Source: Lysobacteraceae bacterium
Lineage (GTDB): Bacteria; Bdellovibrionota; UBA1018; JAGTJX01
Assembly: GCA_023657465.1 (NCBI GenBank)
Contig: JAGTJX010000001.1
Coordinates: 1 to 64,000 of the forward strand
DNA length: 64,000 nt
Direction: 5' to 3'
How positions within the stretch are numbered: the stretch's first letter is position 1; every line of letters starts with the position of its first letter. The translations under genes and the position numbers were made by a program. Shown here piece after piece: positions 33,307 through 42,248 of the stretch. The notes below the pieces were generated by a model. That model saw only the letters and a list, made by a program, of their open reading frames with translations, made no database searches and was not told the DNA's origin.

Positions 33307-33313
33307 TAAAACC

Positions 33314-34204
33314 TCATGGATTAGTGAACAGAATAAAAATTTCTTTCCCAGCTGGGACATGAATTATTGGTGCTTGATTTCTTGCTTCAGTCATTAGCTC
33401 TTTTGACTCGTCTAGTGCTGCCGTGGCAGCCCCGTTCAAGAGTGCATTTTTAAGTGATGGTTTCGGAGCATCCTGGGCGACAGAAAATGGACTCTGCCCA
33501 CCTGACTGCGTCCTGTCTTGTAGACCAACGGACATACCGCCCACAAAGCTGAGACCAATGCCTAGACCGACCTTGGTCGCTTTGTTTCCTACCATTGATC
33601 CACGTAGACCCACACTCTGGTCATCTAGTTCACAGGCTTGACCCTCTATTGAAACGATCTGCCCCTCAGTAGATATGAGCTGATTAAAGCGAACCTGGAG
33701 TCTCTCGTAGCTAGAAACACCCATACCAATAAGAACAGTACCCTTTTGATAAAGGGTTTCACCCTGGAAGGTACGAACATCCTGTGTAAGAACTGCTTTA
33801 ACTAATCCATTTGATGCCCCAGTAACTAGGCGAGCTTTAACAAATGTGCCAGGTAGGATTTTATCGCTCTGATTACGCAGAACGAGCTCTGGCCCTTTAA
33901 ACACTTTTGTTCTGGCAGAAGCACTAGAAGATGAATTATTTCCTGAGTTTTTTGGTAATGAGTCTTTGTCGGGAATATTTGTAAGCTTTACTTCACTTCC
34001 AACAGCGGGAATATCAAATCGTGCTTCAAAATGAATCGAATCATCTGGGGTCAGAAGTACAAGAGCAAAAACTAGAAATGATATTAATGATAACGCTGGG
34101 AAGCCAAGTTTTGGATTAATTACAATTTTCTTACCTTTGACTTTGAGCCATATATTCTTAAATTTGCTTAGCTTATCAATTTCTGGGTTTTTAATTTCAC
34201 TCAT
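33314..34204 (-). CDS. VirB10/TraB-like T4SS scaffold protein
   Basis: 296 residues: cytoplasmic N-terminus, a membrane segment (LGFPALSLISFLVFALVLL, about 32-50), a serine-rich linker, then the VirB10-type domain (LPGTFVKARLVTGASNG, LYQKGTVLIGMGVSS, DQSVGLRGSMVGNKATKVGLGIGLSFVGGMSVG, VPAGKEIFILFTN). It would bridge inner and outer membranes. It overlaps the TraK-like gene by 8 bp. Confidence 0.82.
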   Translation of the reverse strand: MSEIKNPEIDKLSKFKNIWLKVKGKKIVINPKLGFPALSLISFLVFALVLLTPDDSIHFEARFDIPAVGSEVKLTNIPDKDSLPKNSGNNSSSSASARTKVFKGPELVLRNQSDKILPGTFVKARLVTGASNGLVKAVLTQDVRTFQGETLYQKGTVLIGMGVSSYERLQVRFNQLISTEGQIVSIEGQACELDDQSVGLRGSMVGNKATKVGLGIGLSFVGGMSVGLQDRTQSGGQSPFSVAQDAPKPSLKNALLNGAATAALDESKELMTEARNQAPIIHVPAGKEIFILFTNP

Positions 34205-34610
34205 GAATTTTTACCCTGACCTTTTCTGAATCCTGGTCTTGAATTTGAACTAACGTGTCTGAAAAAGACTGGTTTGCTGTCACAAGATCAAAAGAAAACC
34301 GCTTTCCGCGCATGTAAACAAATAAGTTAGAGTGTGAAGCCGCTGTGATGGGAGCTATAGCTATGTCGTTTTCAACATACTGGATACTGAACGACCCTTG
34401 ATTTCCGATTAAAACCTTTCCTGGCTTCGATGAAAAATTGAGGATTGTTGTTCTCCCAGGCGAAAGAACAATTTTTGTAATTGCACCATCTTTTGGTTTT
34501 ACGATCCTCAAATCTTTCGCCAAGACACCCTGACTCAAAAGCAGAATAAGATGGGTAAAAAGGACGATCAAAAGATAAAATGATGATGAGACTCGAATAA
34601 ACCGTTTCAC
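34197..34610 (-). CDS. VirB9/TraK-like secreted protein
   Basis: 137 residues with a signal peptide (about 1-31, ending VLAK) and a beta-rich domain (AITKIVLSPGRTTILNFSSKPGKVLIGNQ) resembling the VirB9/TraK N-terminal domain, but without the C-terminal domain. Located between VirB8- and VirB10-like genes. Confidence 0.6.
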   Translation of the reverse strand: MKRFIRVSSSFYLLIVLFTHLILLLSQGVLAKDLRIVKPKDGAITKIVLSPGRTTILNFSSKPGKVLIGNQGSFSIQYVENDIAIAPITAASHSNLFVYMRGKRFSFDLVTANQSFSDTLVQIQDQDSEKVRVKIHE

Positions 34611-35158
34611 TTAGTAGCTCCACTCTTGTCTTTTGCAGCAACCACTTGAACAAATTTGATCGCTTGTAAGCCATAAGGATTTGTTTCTGTTCTTTGAATT
34701 TTTGCGATTTGAATAGTGATTGGGAAAATAAAGGCTGATCTCACATCACCAACAGAAATAATTCGGTCGGTTTCCGTTTTTACTTCTCCTCCTTGAATAT
34801 CAATTTTTCTTACCAAAACGGTTTGACTCATTGAGCGAGCCGAAAGCTCTTTCTGCTCGTTTTGACGAGATTGGTTTTCCTCGACAGCAAGCATTTCTGA
34901 AATTACAACCGCATCACTGTTAAATCGTGCAGAAACAGCTTCCTTGATGAAGGTTTTAACTTCCTGGTCGGTTCTGTCTTTATCTGCCAGTCTTATTGCA
35001 CCATCTTTACAACCGCGTTCAATAACAAGGGGTTCTTTGCTAGATTCAGTAATGGCAACGGCAACTGCTCCAAGAGATACTATTGACAATGTGATAGTAA
35101 AAATCTTGAGTAGTAGATTCTCACGAGACACTGATTTCCAGGCTTCGATAAATTTCAT
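34607..35158 (-). CDS. VirB8/TraE-like T4SS protein
   Basis: 183 residues: short cytoplasmic N-terminus, one membrane segment (IFTITLSIVSLGAVAVAI, about 19-36) and a periplasmic domain. The pattern MKFIEAW..N..LLK resembles F-type TraE, the VirB8 equivalent. No clear counterpart is found in element B. Overlaps of 4 bp with both neighbours. Confidence 0.65.
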   Translation of the reverse strand: MKFIEAWKSVSRENLLLKIFTITLSIVSLGAVAVAITESSKEPLVIERGCKDGAIRLADKDRTDQEVKTFIKEAVSARFNSDAVVISEMLAVEENQSRQNEQKELSARSMSQTVLVRKIDIQGGEVKTETDRIISVGDVRSAFIFPITIQIAKIQRTETNPYGLQAIKFVQVVAAKDKSGATK

Positions 35159-36081
35159 TTTTTCGGTTCCTTCTTTTGTTTTTCTGCTTTTTTATAAATT
35201 CGATTGAGATGCTTGTGATTCTCATACTTTGGATGGCGCTCAGAAATGCGCTCACGCATGGTTCCGATACCATCCGCCACGTCTCCAGCCTTTTGAGTAG
35301 CTGCCTTTGCGATCGTTCTAGGACTAATTGCAAGCGAGCCTACCGCCACTCCACCAAGCGTATTTGCTAGACCCGTGACCCCAGCTCCGGCTAACGCATG
35401 AACCACATGAGGCGTGAGTAGCAGTGAGGCAGCTAAAATCAAATTAAAAGCAACAGCCGAGACAAAGTTGATTTGATATTGCGGATTATTGATCTGGCTG
35501 AGAGCCGAGCTCCATAGAAGCGTAGCGAGCACCGACCAAACGATTTTCCACATACTGATTTCAATCAGTGATCTGAACAGAGCTTTAGTTGCGCCTGCTG
35601 TGACTGGGAGAGCAAAACACGCAATCAGTATCGGGGAAAATACATAAAGTAGAGTCCATGCATAAGTAATGAAGGCTTCGGCTATGAAAACAGAAAAATA
35701 CAGAATAAAAAAAGAAATAAACGAAAGTAAAAGTATCACAGTGTCCTTTAGAGATACCCAAGACCAAGTGAGGGTTTTAAGTTTGTCTCCCATTTTAGAT
35801 AAAACCATTTTGACTTGGTTAAAATCACCGAGATGTTTTGAGATCGCATCGCTAATATCGGCAATGAGGTTACTGATTTCTGGATAGGCATTGAGCAAAA
35901 TGGCAGCTACGAGCACACGGCCCACGAGCGTTCCAAATGAAGGCGTTCCACCCAGAGGAAATTTAAAATACTCAACTAACACGCCAGTCAATAGCAGCGT
36001 CAGAGTGACTGCATAAAAGATGCTTTCAAAAAAAGCATGAATTTCTCTGGCTTCACCAGCCAGCCATCCAATATCTGCCAT
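35155..36081 (-). CDS. VirB6/TrbL-like inner-membrane T4SS protein
   Basis: 308 residues with about six hydrophobic segments (around 17-38, 50-65, 112-165, 180-200, 205-235) and a charged C-terminal tail ending in lysine repeats. Inner-membrane channel component by position between VirB5 and VirB8 and by topology. Confidence 0.75.
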   Translation of the reverse strand: MADIGWLAGEAREIHAFFESIFYAVTLTLLLTGVLVEYFKFPLGGTPSFGTLVGRVLVAAILLNAYPEISNLIADISDAISKHLGDFNQVKMVLSKMGDKLKTLTWSWVSLKDTVILLLSFISFFILYFSVFIAEAFITYAWTLLYVFSPILIACFALPVTAGATKALFRSLIEISMWKIVWSVLATLLWSSALSQINNPQYQINFVSAVAFNLILAASLLLTPHVVHALAGAGVTGLANTLGGVAVGSLAISPRTIAKAATQKAGDVADGIGTMRERISERHPKYENHKHLNRIYKKAEKQKKEPKK

Positions 36082-36083
36082 AA

Positions 36084-36792
36084 TTAAAACCTCGGAAATT
36101 CAAAGGCAACGGGCTGAGATTGCATTGCGTTTTTCAATGAATCAGTCTCAGTTAGTATTTGCCTGGTTTGTTCTTTTTCTCTGTGATTCTGTAGGGCGAC
36201 TTCCTGAGCATGTAGTTTGAGCCCAGTCGATTGTGTACGGAGCGTTTGATTTAAAACATGGAGAACTACACCTAATGTCTGAGCCGTCAGTTTTTGTGCT
36301 CCGCCTGGTGAAACTGTGTGGCTGTAGTTTTTTACCTCTTCGCCAATCTGATCGATTTGCTTGGCATAGTCATAGGTTGAATTATTGAGTTTAATGGCCT
36401 CTGCAATATTCTGATCGGTGTCATGTTGAATCTTTGCCTCTGGAGAAGGGGGTAACAGCTCCATAAATCTCTTCAAGCCTTGCCAATGCTTGACTCGTAT
36501 TATTCCAATCAGAGTAAATTCCAGAAAACTGATTGGGTGCTATCGTCTGAGCCAAGGCGAGCGAATCATTCACCCCTTGATTAATACTCCTCATAAGATT
36601 TAGGGAGTCTTGCCCAGCCCCTACGATAGATCTGAGCTGTTCAACTTGCTGAATCGTGTTTGTGACAATTTGAATCAGTAGAGGAATATCCATTCCCCAT
36701 AAGTCTGCCTTAGCAGGCTTTGGAAAAAGACTTGAAACGATGCTGACTGTAAGTAAAAGATACGCTACGAATTTCTGTTTAAAGGAATACAT
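36084..36792 (-). pseudogene. VirB5/TrbJ-like protein, apparent frameshift
   Basis: Two overlapping frames (36792-36421 and 36476-36084) together make one VirB5/TrbJ-like secreted helical protein of about 236 residues: signal peptide, VTNTIQQVEQLRSIVGAGQD, then LEEIYGAVTP joined to SPEAKIQHDTDQN and a C-terminal helix matching element B. The phase changes at a run of five C in codons for VTP; removing one C restores a single frame. This could be a real inactivating slip, programmed frameshifting or a base-call error. Confidence 0.7.
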
Positions 36793-36809
36793 ACTTCTCC
36801 TTTTTCAAT

Positions 36810-39224
36810 TCAATTTTTACTCGCGGTGGCGACACCACGCGGATATTTGGAGGATAAAATTTTTAAAATAGATGCTGTGTTTTGACCTGGATTTTCAATT
36901 TTGTATTTTTCTAGTTCCGATAAATCTCTAGGGTCGGTAGTGGCAATCCAATATTCTAATGGCGTTGCCTCGATTGAAACAACACTGCGATGATCTCCAG
37001 TCATGAGAAACGCTTCACTGTAAACGCCTCTCTCTTGAGAAAGACTTGAGATCAGAGCCAGTTCATTGTTATTGAGCGAGAGAACTTCGCGAAGACGCTC
37101 TTGATCCGCTCCTTTTTGACTGAGGCACCACTTGGTTGCTGAATTTGATAAAATAGCTCCTGCAACTTTACTTTTAGCAAAATCATCCATGTTTTGAGAA
37201 ATGGCAATCGCTCCAGCAAAGTATTTTCTGAATGTTCGGAACACTTCAGCGATGAAAGTTGATCCGGCATCATTTTCTAAAAGTTTCCAACATTCGTCAA
37301 AAACCAAGAATTTTTTATTTGAACGATCTTTTTGAACTTCTCGCCATACGAAATCAGTGATGATGTATAAACAGACCTTTTGCAAATCAGGGTAATTCTC
37401 AAGCCCCTTGAGGTCGAAGCAAACAATTGGACGATTGAGTTCAAGATTTGTTTTTTGATCTACGAATTCACCAAAGGGCGTATTCCCACACCAGGGATTA
37501 AGAATTCTTGAATACCTTCTAATTTCTATTTCCTCATGTTTTGAGAGTTCATCTCGAAGCTCAGAGACTCGTGGATGAGCTGATTTTTCAAAAACCTGAA
37601 AAATTGATTCTTCAATTTCGGCTCGCTCTAATTTTGGGAGCCTTGTCTCATCCTCCTCCTTGGTCATGAGTTCAACCAAACCCACTAAAAATTTTATTTT
37701 TTGAGCTGAGGGTTCCTTTTCTCCTTCTGCTAGGTCAAATGGATTTAACGAGTATCCACTACCCACACCGAGAGGAATGTATTGGCCGTTTAGCTGCTCG
37801 CATAGTTTTTTGTATGAGCCGCCAATATCGACGATGTAGATTTTGGGAGAATCTTTCAGCATTTGTAAAAGGAGCAAGTTAGTCAAAAAACTTTTACCGC
37901 TTCCTGAACCGCCACTGATTACATGATTGTAGTTGGTTAACCCATTGGGGGAAAACGGATCAAATGCTATAAGGCTGCCCATTCGAGAGCGCAGTAGGAT
38001 CGATGGTTTATCATGTCCCCGCCACGGCCCGTATAACGGAAGAAAATCAGACAGAGTTGAGCTCTTCATGCTCTTTGTACGTTCTTTTGATCTCGCATTG
38101 GGCATACAAAACTCTGAAAAGAGCTCAAATGCAGGTAGCGTCTCTTCTATAACCTCTGCTCCTCCCATTTCCCGAAACAGTGACACTACATCTTGAGCTT
38201 GCGCTCTCAGCTCATCTCGTGATTTTGATCTAAGAACCACATGGACACTCACCTTAAAGACTTTTTCACCCTGGGCTATGAGCTCGGATAATAGAGTTTC
38301 CAAATCTTGAAATTTCGCTTCACTATCAAGATCAGCTACACCAGATTTTTTACCCCGAGCCATCGAGTAAGCAATGCGTCTCTGAGTTTGTAGTGACTCA
38401 ATCTCTTTTTGCTGATCTGGAACATGAAACGTGACATAGAGCTTTGATGAAAATGGCAGTCTTTTTAAAACCGATGCCATTGCTGAATAAGTTTGATCGG
38501 GTAATGTTTTTAGACTCAAAACTTGGTGTTCCATCTCCCCAATAGAGAAGAAATGCGTATCAAGAATGATATCAGATTGAACTACCTGCTCATTGAGATC
38601 ATCAAAATCAATTTGTGAAGGCTTACTTTCTCTGCATGGATTCCACTGGCGATATAAAGCACCGAATAAATCATGCGGCTCTATTTCTTTGGATGGCAGT
38701 CCTAGTCGACTAAACTCTCTCATGAGCTGGTGTTTCAGGCCGTCCATTGCTTTGATTTCTCGATCTAAAACATCTTGGCCAAGGTTTTCAAAGTTGAAAG
38801 GTTTCGAGAAAAATACTCTCTTAGAGATCAATGGAGCCATTTTCTTACGAACAAAAACTTTCAACTTGTAAGACGGTATGAGTGAATCGCGATCCTTCTT
38901 TCTCAGAATTTCTACGCGTTCAGATAAGAGTGCTTGGGATAATTCATTTAAATCACTTTTCCCTTCCAGATGATGGGCATTGATCATTGACTCATTGCCG
39001 GATTCAATTTCTTGAACAAACTGAATATCTAAAAATGTTGGTAGACCATTGATGAACTGTCTGACCTGTTCCGCGAATTCATTAACGCACTCGTCTTTAT
39101 CACATGTAACGTCAACTGGAGTCAGATCAAGTCCAAATCCGATTGATCCATCCTTAAAAATTGAAAAGCCTGATTCAATCCCCCAAATTTGCAGGTAGTC
39201 AGTAGCGTGCTCAGACTGAATCAT
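36810..39224 (-). CDS. VirB4/TraC-type T4SS ATPase
   Basis: 804 residues, full-length VirB4/TraC: N-terminal membrane-associated domain (1-400), Walker A GGSGSGKS (about 438-445), YIVDIGGSYKKLCE, Walker B FLVFDECWKLLEN and AGAIAISQNMDDF. Powers pilus biogenesis and transfer. It overlaps the VirB3/TraL-like gene by 4 bp. Confidence 0.92.
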   Translation of the reverse strand: MIQSEHATDYLQIWGIESGFSIFKDGSIGFGLDLTPVDVTCDKDECVNEFAEQVRQFINGLPTFLDIQFVQEIESGNESMINAHHLEGKSDLNELSQALLSERVEILRKKDRDSLIPSYKLKVFVRKKMAPLISKRVFFSKPFNFENLGQDVLDREIKAMDGLKHQLMREFSRLGLPSKEIEPHDLFGALYRQWNPCRESKPSQIDFDDLNEQVVQSDIILDTHFFSIGEMEHQVLSLKTLPDQTYSAMASVLKRLPFSSKLYVTFHVPDQQKEIESLQTQRRIAYSMARGKKSGVADLDSEAKFQDLETLLSELIAQGEKVFKVSVHVVLRSKSRDELRAQAQDVVSLFREMGGAEVIEETLPAFELFSEFCMPNARSKERTKSMKSSTLSDFLPLYGPWRGHDKPSILLRSRMGSLIAFDPFSPNGLTNYNHVISGGSGSGKSFLTNLLLLQMLKDSPKIYIVDIGGSYKKLCEQLNGQYIPLGVGSGYSLNPFDLAEGEKEPSAQKIKFLVGLVELMTKEEDETRLPKLERAEIEESIFQVFEKSAHPRVSELRDELSKHEEIEIRRYSRILNPWCGNTPFGEFVDQKTNLELNRPIVCFDLKGLENYPDLQKVCLYIITDFVWREVQKDRSNKKFLVFDECWKLLENDAGSTFIAEVFRTFRKYFAGAIAISQNMDDFAKSKVAGAILSNSATKWCLSQKGADQERLREVLSLNNNELALISSLSQERGVYSEAFLMTGDHRSVVSIEATPLEYWIATTDPRDLSELEKYKIENPGQNTASILKILSSKYPRGVATASKN

Positions 39225-39556
39225 TTAAGTGTTTCCTTTCTTTGATGAATCTTCGAACGACCTAGTGGAGAAATGTCATTAGGAGAGTGGAACGAATATA
39301 AAATTCCGGGTGTTAGTTGGTACCTAATCCAGTGAATCAAAAAATTGTCAGGTTTCCCTTTTTTTCCAACCCTTAAAACAACAGCAAGCAATATGGATGG
39401 AAGCCAAACTGAAAAAATTTTGTATGATGTGCTTCCAAAAATGAAATTCAATATTGAAAGCGTCAAAAATATTGCTAGAAGATCTGGGATTTCAAACCCA
39501 AATAAGTTCAGTTTTTTATCAAGACACTTTGAAACTGACGTTGTACGCAAAGACAT
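39221..39556 (-). CDS. VirB3/TraL-like T4SS protein
   Basis: 111 residues with a central hydrophobic hairpin (LLAIFLTLSILNFIFGS and FSVWLPSILLAVVLRVG) and a polar C-terminus containing WIRYQLTPGILYSF, typical of VirB3/TraL. In element B the corresponding part is fused to VirB4. Confidence 0.7.
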   Translation of the reverse strand: MSLRTTSVSKCLDKKLNLFGFEIPDLLAIFLTLSILNFIFGSTSYKIFSVWLPSILLAVVLRVGKKGKPDNFLIHWIRYQLTPGILYSFHSPNDISPLGRSKIHQRKETLK

Positions 39557-39609
39557 TTTATTCTCCTAAAACTCAAAGCAGCTCTTCCCTGAGCCACCAT
39601 GAGTCGTTG

Positions 39610-39897
39610 TTAGTTCACCATTCCACGAATGAAGCCGATGATGCTCTGAGCACCAAAGCCGACTCCCGCACCGACCATCGCAAGGATTAGGTGCGATCTT
39701 GCATTTTGGTTTCCCATCGCAAATGAGAGACCAGCAAATACAAGTCCTAGCACTGCCACTAATGGCAGAATCACTCCGACTAGTTTTGACTGCATGGCAG
39801 AAAGTGAGGATTCCACACTACAAAATCCAAGCTCAGGCAAAAGAAGCCCCACTCCCATGCAAATCAGCATGGAAACCAAACCCAATTTGTTTTTCAT
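39610..39897 (-). CDS. VirB2/TrbC-type pilin
   Basis: 95 residues: signal peptide (about 1-27), then VESSLSAMQSKLVGVILPLVAVLGLVFAGLSFAMG and a second hydrophobic segment LILAMVGAGVGFGAQSIIGFI, a textbook VirB2/TrbC pilin. Precedes VirB3 and VirB4 genes. Confidence 0.85.
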   Translation of the reverse strand: MKNKLGLVSMLICMGVGLLLPELGFCSVESSLSAMQSKLVGVILPLVAVLGLVFAGLSFAMGNQNARSHLILAMVGAGVGFGAQSIIGFIRGMVN

Positions 39898-39901
39898 TCA
39901 A

Positions 39902-40270
39902 TTACTCCAAAGAATTACTTGCTGGAAAAATCTCTAAAAATAGATTTTTACTCAGAAGCGGTATTGAAATTTCTATGTGATACTGATGAAGAGTAGCTTT
40001 ACCCACTGGATTTTGTAGACGAACCCCACTGCCACAGTCTTCCAATTTTTTTGTAAAGACTGTATAGGAGTTTTGGCTCTCTTGGTTTTTAGACAAATAA
40101 AACCAAGTTCTTGGAAATAGATTGAGCCTTACTAGGTAATAGCTATCTCCCTCATAGTGAATAGCCACTCCCGCATGCATCGGGTTCTGGAGAGACCCAC
40201 CCACTAAATGTCCTGTCAGGATATTGTATTTAGTGATCTGAGTTTTAATTTTCTGTACTTCGTTATTCAT
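39902..40270 (-). CDS. protein of unknown function in the T4SS operon
   Basis: 122 residues, beta-rich, no signal peptide and no recognised domain (YEGDSYYLVRLNLFPRTWFYLSKN in the middle). Start overlaps the stop of the preceding 54-residue gene as ATGA; it ends 5 bp before the pilin ATG. Confidence 0.6.
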   Translation of the reverse strand: MNNEVQKIKTQITKYNILTGHLVGGSLQNPMHAGVAIHYEGDSYYLVRLNLFPRTWFYLSKNQESQNSYTVFTKKLEDCGSGVRLQNPVGKATLHQYHIEISIPLLSKNLFLEIFPASNSLE

Positions 40271-40431
40271 GCAACCTCTTTTGTTTTTGACGTGCCTTTT
40301 TTGAAGCCATTTTCTAACTTCAACATAGCGACTCGTAATTTTTGAATTTTTCTTTTGATTCTATAATTTTCTCTCAGTTCTTTTTTTGAAACTGTAGAGA
40401 GTAATTTTTCACACACCTCAAGCACCTTCAT
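40267..40431 (-). CDS. 54-residue basic protein (small gene)
   Basis: An open frame from ATG 40431 to TGA 40267 (KVLEVCEKLLSTVSKKELREN..., lysine-rich helix). I call it because it is packed between two genes with an ATGA overlap downstream and 3 bp upstream, leaving no other use of this DNA in the operon. Function unknown. Confidence 0.5.
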   Translation of the reverse strand: MKVLEVCEKLLSTVSKKELRENYRIKRKIQKLRVAMLKLENGFKKGTSKTKEVA

Positions 40432-40434
40432 GAC

Positions 40435-40590
40435 TCAAGCCACCTTTGTTTGTTCTAAGTAGAGTTCCTTTTCTAAGATCTCTACGAATTGAAGCAAAAG
40501 AGGATTCGAGGCGATTTCATCAAGCGACAGACATTCGCAAAATGCGTAAAAAGCATCTTTGAGCTCTTTCATGGCAGAAATATCTCTCAT
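40435..40590 (-). CDS. 51-residue acidic helical protein (small gene)
   Basis: An open frame from ATG 40590 to TGA 40435 (KELKDAFYAFCECLSLDEI...). It begins 2 bp after the upstream lipoprotein stop and ends 3 bp before the next small gene, consistent with a tight operon. No family recognised. Confidence 0.5.
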   Translation of the reverse strand: MRDISAMKELKDAFYAFCECLSLDEIASNPLLLQFVEILEKELYLEQTKVA

Positions 40591-40592
40591 GG

Positions 40593-40784
40593 CTATCTAC
40601 CCCCTCGGTTAAAGTCGATCATCCTCATGACCCGCTGGATTCTTGCTTGCTCCTCTTGACTGGTGGTATCTTCGTTGTCCTTTGCCTCAGTTTGCTGCGC
40701 TGGCTCTCTATCCTTTCGCGGACTAGAGCAACCAAAACAAACAATACTCAGACAGAGGTAAATGAAAGCATGGTAGGTGTTCAT
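40593..40784 (-). CDS. small lipoprotein (VirB7-like by size)
   Basis: 63 residues with a lipoprotein signal (SIVCFGC, Cys at about residue 19) and a polar, acidic mature part. Size and position near the start of a T4SS operon suggest a VirB7-type outer-membrane lipoprotein, but no motif proves it. Confidence 0.6.
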   Translation of the reverse strand: MNTYHAFIYLCLSIVCFGCSSPRKDREPAQQTEAKDNEDTTSQEEQARIQRVMRMIDFNRGGR

Positions 40785-41095
40785 TGATTGATCTGCACTT
40801 TCTCTTTAACCTTCTCGTTAGATTCAATTAGTTTTGCTTTTTCTTCTTCGCCATCTTTGACAACAGCAATCTCGCGGGTTGGCTGATCTGTGACTAAATC
40901 AATTCCAAAAAGTGCGTTGTCGTCTAGTACGCCATACTTTCCCGATTGATAGAAAATCCATGCATATGCAATGATTAAGGCTGCCTTTGAAAGAGCAACG
41001 CAGAATCTAAACAAGTCACGTCCTCGCTCTCTCAAAATTTTTGATACTTTATTTTCTAACTTGCTCATGGCCTTGCAAAAATTACTGCACATCAT
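40781..41095 (-). CDS. small single-pass membrane protein
   Basis: 104 residues at most (a later start at Met10 is possible), one membrane segment (FCVALSKAALIIAYAWIFY) and a charged C-terminal region of about 55 residues on the other side. Overlaps the neighbours at both ends. Unknown function in the conjugation operon. Confidence 0.55.
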   Translation of the reverse strand: MMCSNFCKAMSKLENKVSKILRERGRDLFRFCVALSKAALIIAYAWIFYQSGKYGVLDDNALFGIDLVTDQPTREIAVVKDGEEEKAKLIESNEKVKEKVQINQ

Positions 41096-41337
41096 TACGC
41101 GCTCTCTTTCATTAGTTCAATTTCTTCAATAATGGTTTCTTCAGTGACTTTTCCTTGCATCTCGTCTTCTCGCATTGCTTTAACAACCCAAGTTGGGATC
41201 GCCCCACGGTCTGGGTCTGTTTGATTCTCAACGGCACACTCTTCGTCATAAAGGCAGGCATGGCAGCAACTATGCGTTTCTTGTTTTTCATACGCGAACT
41301 CATCGCATCGCGGGCATTCCAACATCGGTCTCATCAT
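41095..41337 (-). CDS. zinc-ribbon-like small protein, first gene of the T4SS operon
   Basis: 80 residues from ATG 41337, which follows AGAGGAGCC. Cys pairs CPRC and CCHAC form a probable zinc knuckle (residues about 8-29), followed by an acidic helix. Frames upstream of 41337 exist but lack similarity to the rest. A regulatory role at the head of the operon is plausible but unproven. Confidence 0.6.
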   Translation of the reverse strand: MMRPMLECPRCDEFAYEKQETHSCCHACLYDEECAVENQTDPDRGAIPTWVVKAMREDEMQGKVTEETIIEEIELMKESA

Positions 41338-41504
41338 ACAGGCTCCTCTTTCTCGTTTGCTTGGAGGAACAAAACACTTGCTCCTCTCACTATATATAAT
41401 TGCAAGAAAATGGCTGTTTTGTGCCAACACGACCTAACTGCTGAAACGTAAAAGGAAATCATTCATTTTTTAGGAAATTTTTGATTTTATTTTTCCTCTA
41501 AATT

Positions 41505-41522
41505 TGCGCGAGAGTCCGCGCA
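41505..41522. repeat. TGCGCG-N6-CGCGCA palindrome
   Basis: TGCGCG-AGAGTC-CGCGCA, perfect arms, upstream of the conjugation operon. Confidence 0.75.
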
Positions 41523-41579
41523 CGTTTTTCACAAGTTCATGAATTAATTGAAAAAGCCAAGTGCGCGGAAAAATACGTG

Positions 41580-41597
41580 TGCGCGAATGCCCGCGCA
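41580..41597. repeat. TGCGCG-N6-CGCGCA palindrome
   Basis: TGCGCG-AATGCC-CGCGCA, perfect arms. A partial third copy (GCAGCG-AAACTC-CGCGCA) overlaps its right edge. Confidence 0.75.
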
Positions 41598-41721
41598 GCG
41601 AAACTCCGCGCATTTTTGTTTTTGTTATTTTTTGACGGTGTTTCTTGGAAAAAAGTAGGTGTGAGGTCGCCGAAAGGCGTCGAAGGAACAATAAATTAAA
41701 ATTTAAGCTCTAAAAACGACA

Positions 41722-41758
41722 AAACCCGAAGGATCAAGTCTGATAATCCTTCGGGTTT
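41722..41758. terminator. rho-independent terminator
   Basis: AAACCCGAAGGAT and its reverse complement as 13-bp perfect arms, followed by TTTAAATTTTTT on the plus strand and A-rich on the other side. It may end the transcript of the 41835 gene and insulate the conjugation promoter. Confidence 0.8.
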
Positions 41759-41834
41759 AAATTTTTTGTCATGTCGCTCAGTGAGCGGCTTGGAAACTAG
41801 GATCATTAAACTGAGCTAGTGGCGAGTAAAATAC

Positions 41835-42212
41835 TTATTGAGAAGACTCTATGGAAACAGCGTCTTTCGTAGCATCGTCTGTGAGGCAAATTCCTACTGC
41901 GTCGCTATCAAGCTGCATATAAAGCTCAGATTCACGCGAAGAAAACGAAGACAGGGACTCATGGATGGAATTGGAAATCTTCATTTGAATACGATAGCCA
42001 TCGGAATAAAGAGAAAGTTTCAAGCGGTCGAACGTTATCTCCTTTTCGGCAGGCACGTCTGCAGTATCGAAGGTAAATACCTTAATATACTTTTCAGCTG
42101 CTACCTCAATTCCGAGAGGGGGAACTTTTTGAAGGTTACATTTATAAACAGTCGCTGAAGCTGAGACTGAAAAAAGAAACAATGAGGTCGTTATACAAAA
42201 TTTTTCAAACAT
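41835..42212 (-). CDS. secreted protein of unknown function
   Basis: 125 residues with a signal peptide (residues 1-20, ending ASA). The mature part contains two cysteines and a strand-rich pattern; no family is recognised. It lies between the secreted gene at 42249 and the terminator at 41722, probably a two-gene cargo operon of element C. Confidence 0.65.
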   Translation of the reverse strand: MFEKFCITTSLFLFSVSASATVYKCNLQKVPPLGIEVAAEKYIKVFTFDTADVPAEKEITFDRLKLSLYSDGYRIQMKISNSIHESLSSFSSRESELYMQLDSDAVGICLTDDATKDAVSIESSQ

Positions 42213-42248
42213 TCTACGCTCTCCCCTTTTGATATAGTTACAATAGTC

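Larger units (their letters stand above)
41338..41834. other. leader of the element-C T4SS operon
   Basis: 497 bp without a convincing gene. It holds a TTGGCAC box on the minus strand at 41421-41427 (perfect -24-like element, but its -12 partner is poor and mis-spaced), two perfect TGCGCG-N6-CGCGCA palindromes about 80-170 bp farther upstream, and a terminator at 41722-41758. Confidence 0.55.

Noticed and set aside
40267..40431. Non-coding leader between T4SS genes
   Set aside because: Two tightly packed small frames with ATGA and few-base spacing fill the gap, so I prefer to call them genes.
41421..41427. Sigma-54 promoter for the element-C conjugation operon
   Set aside because: TTGGCAC is a perfect -24 box, but the nearest GC is 9 bases away and the -12 sequence (CAGCC) is poor, so I do not list it as a promoter.
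41470..41691. A 73-residue minus-strand frame rich in Arg
   Set aside because: It runs through the TGCGCG palindromes; its composition reflects the repeats and no homologue exists in element A.
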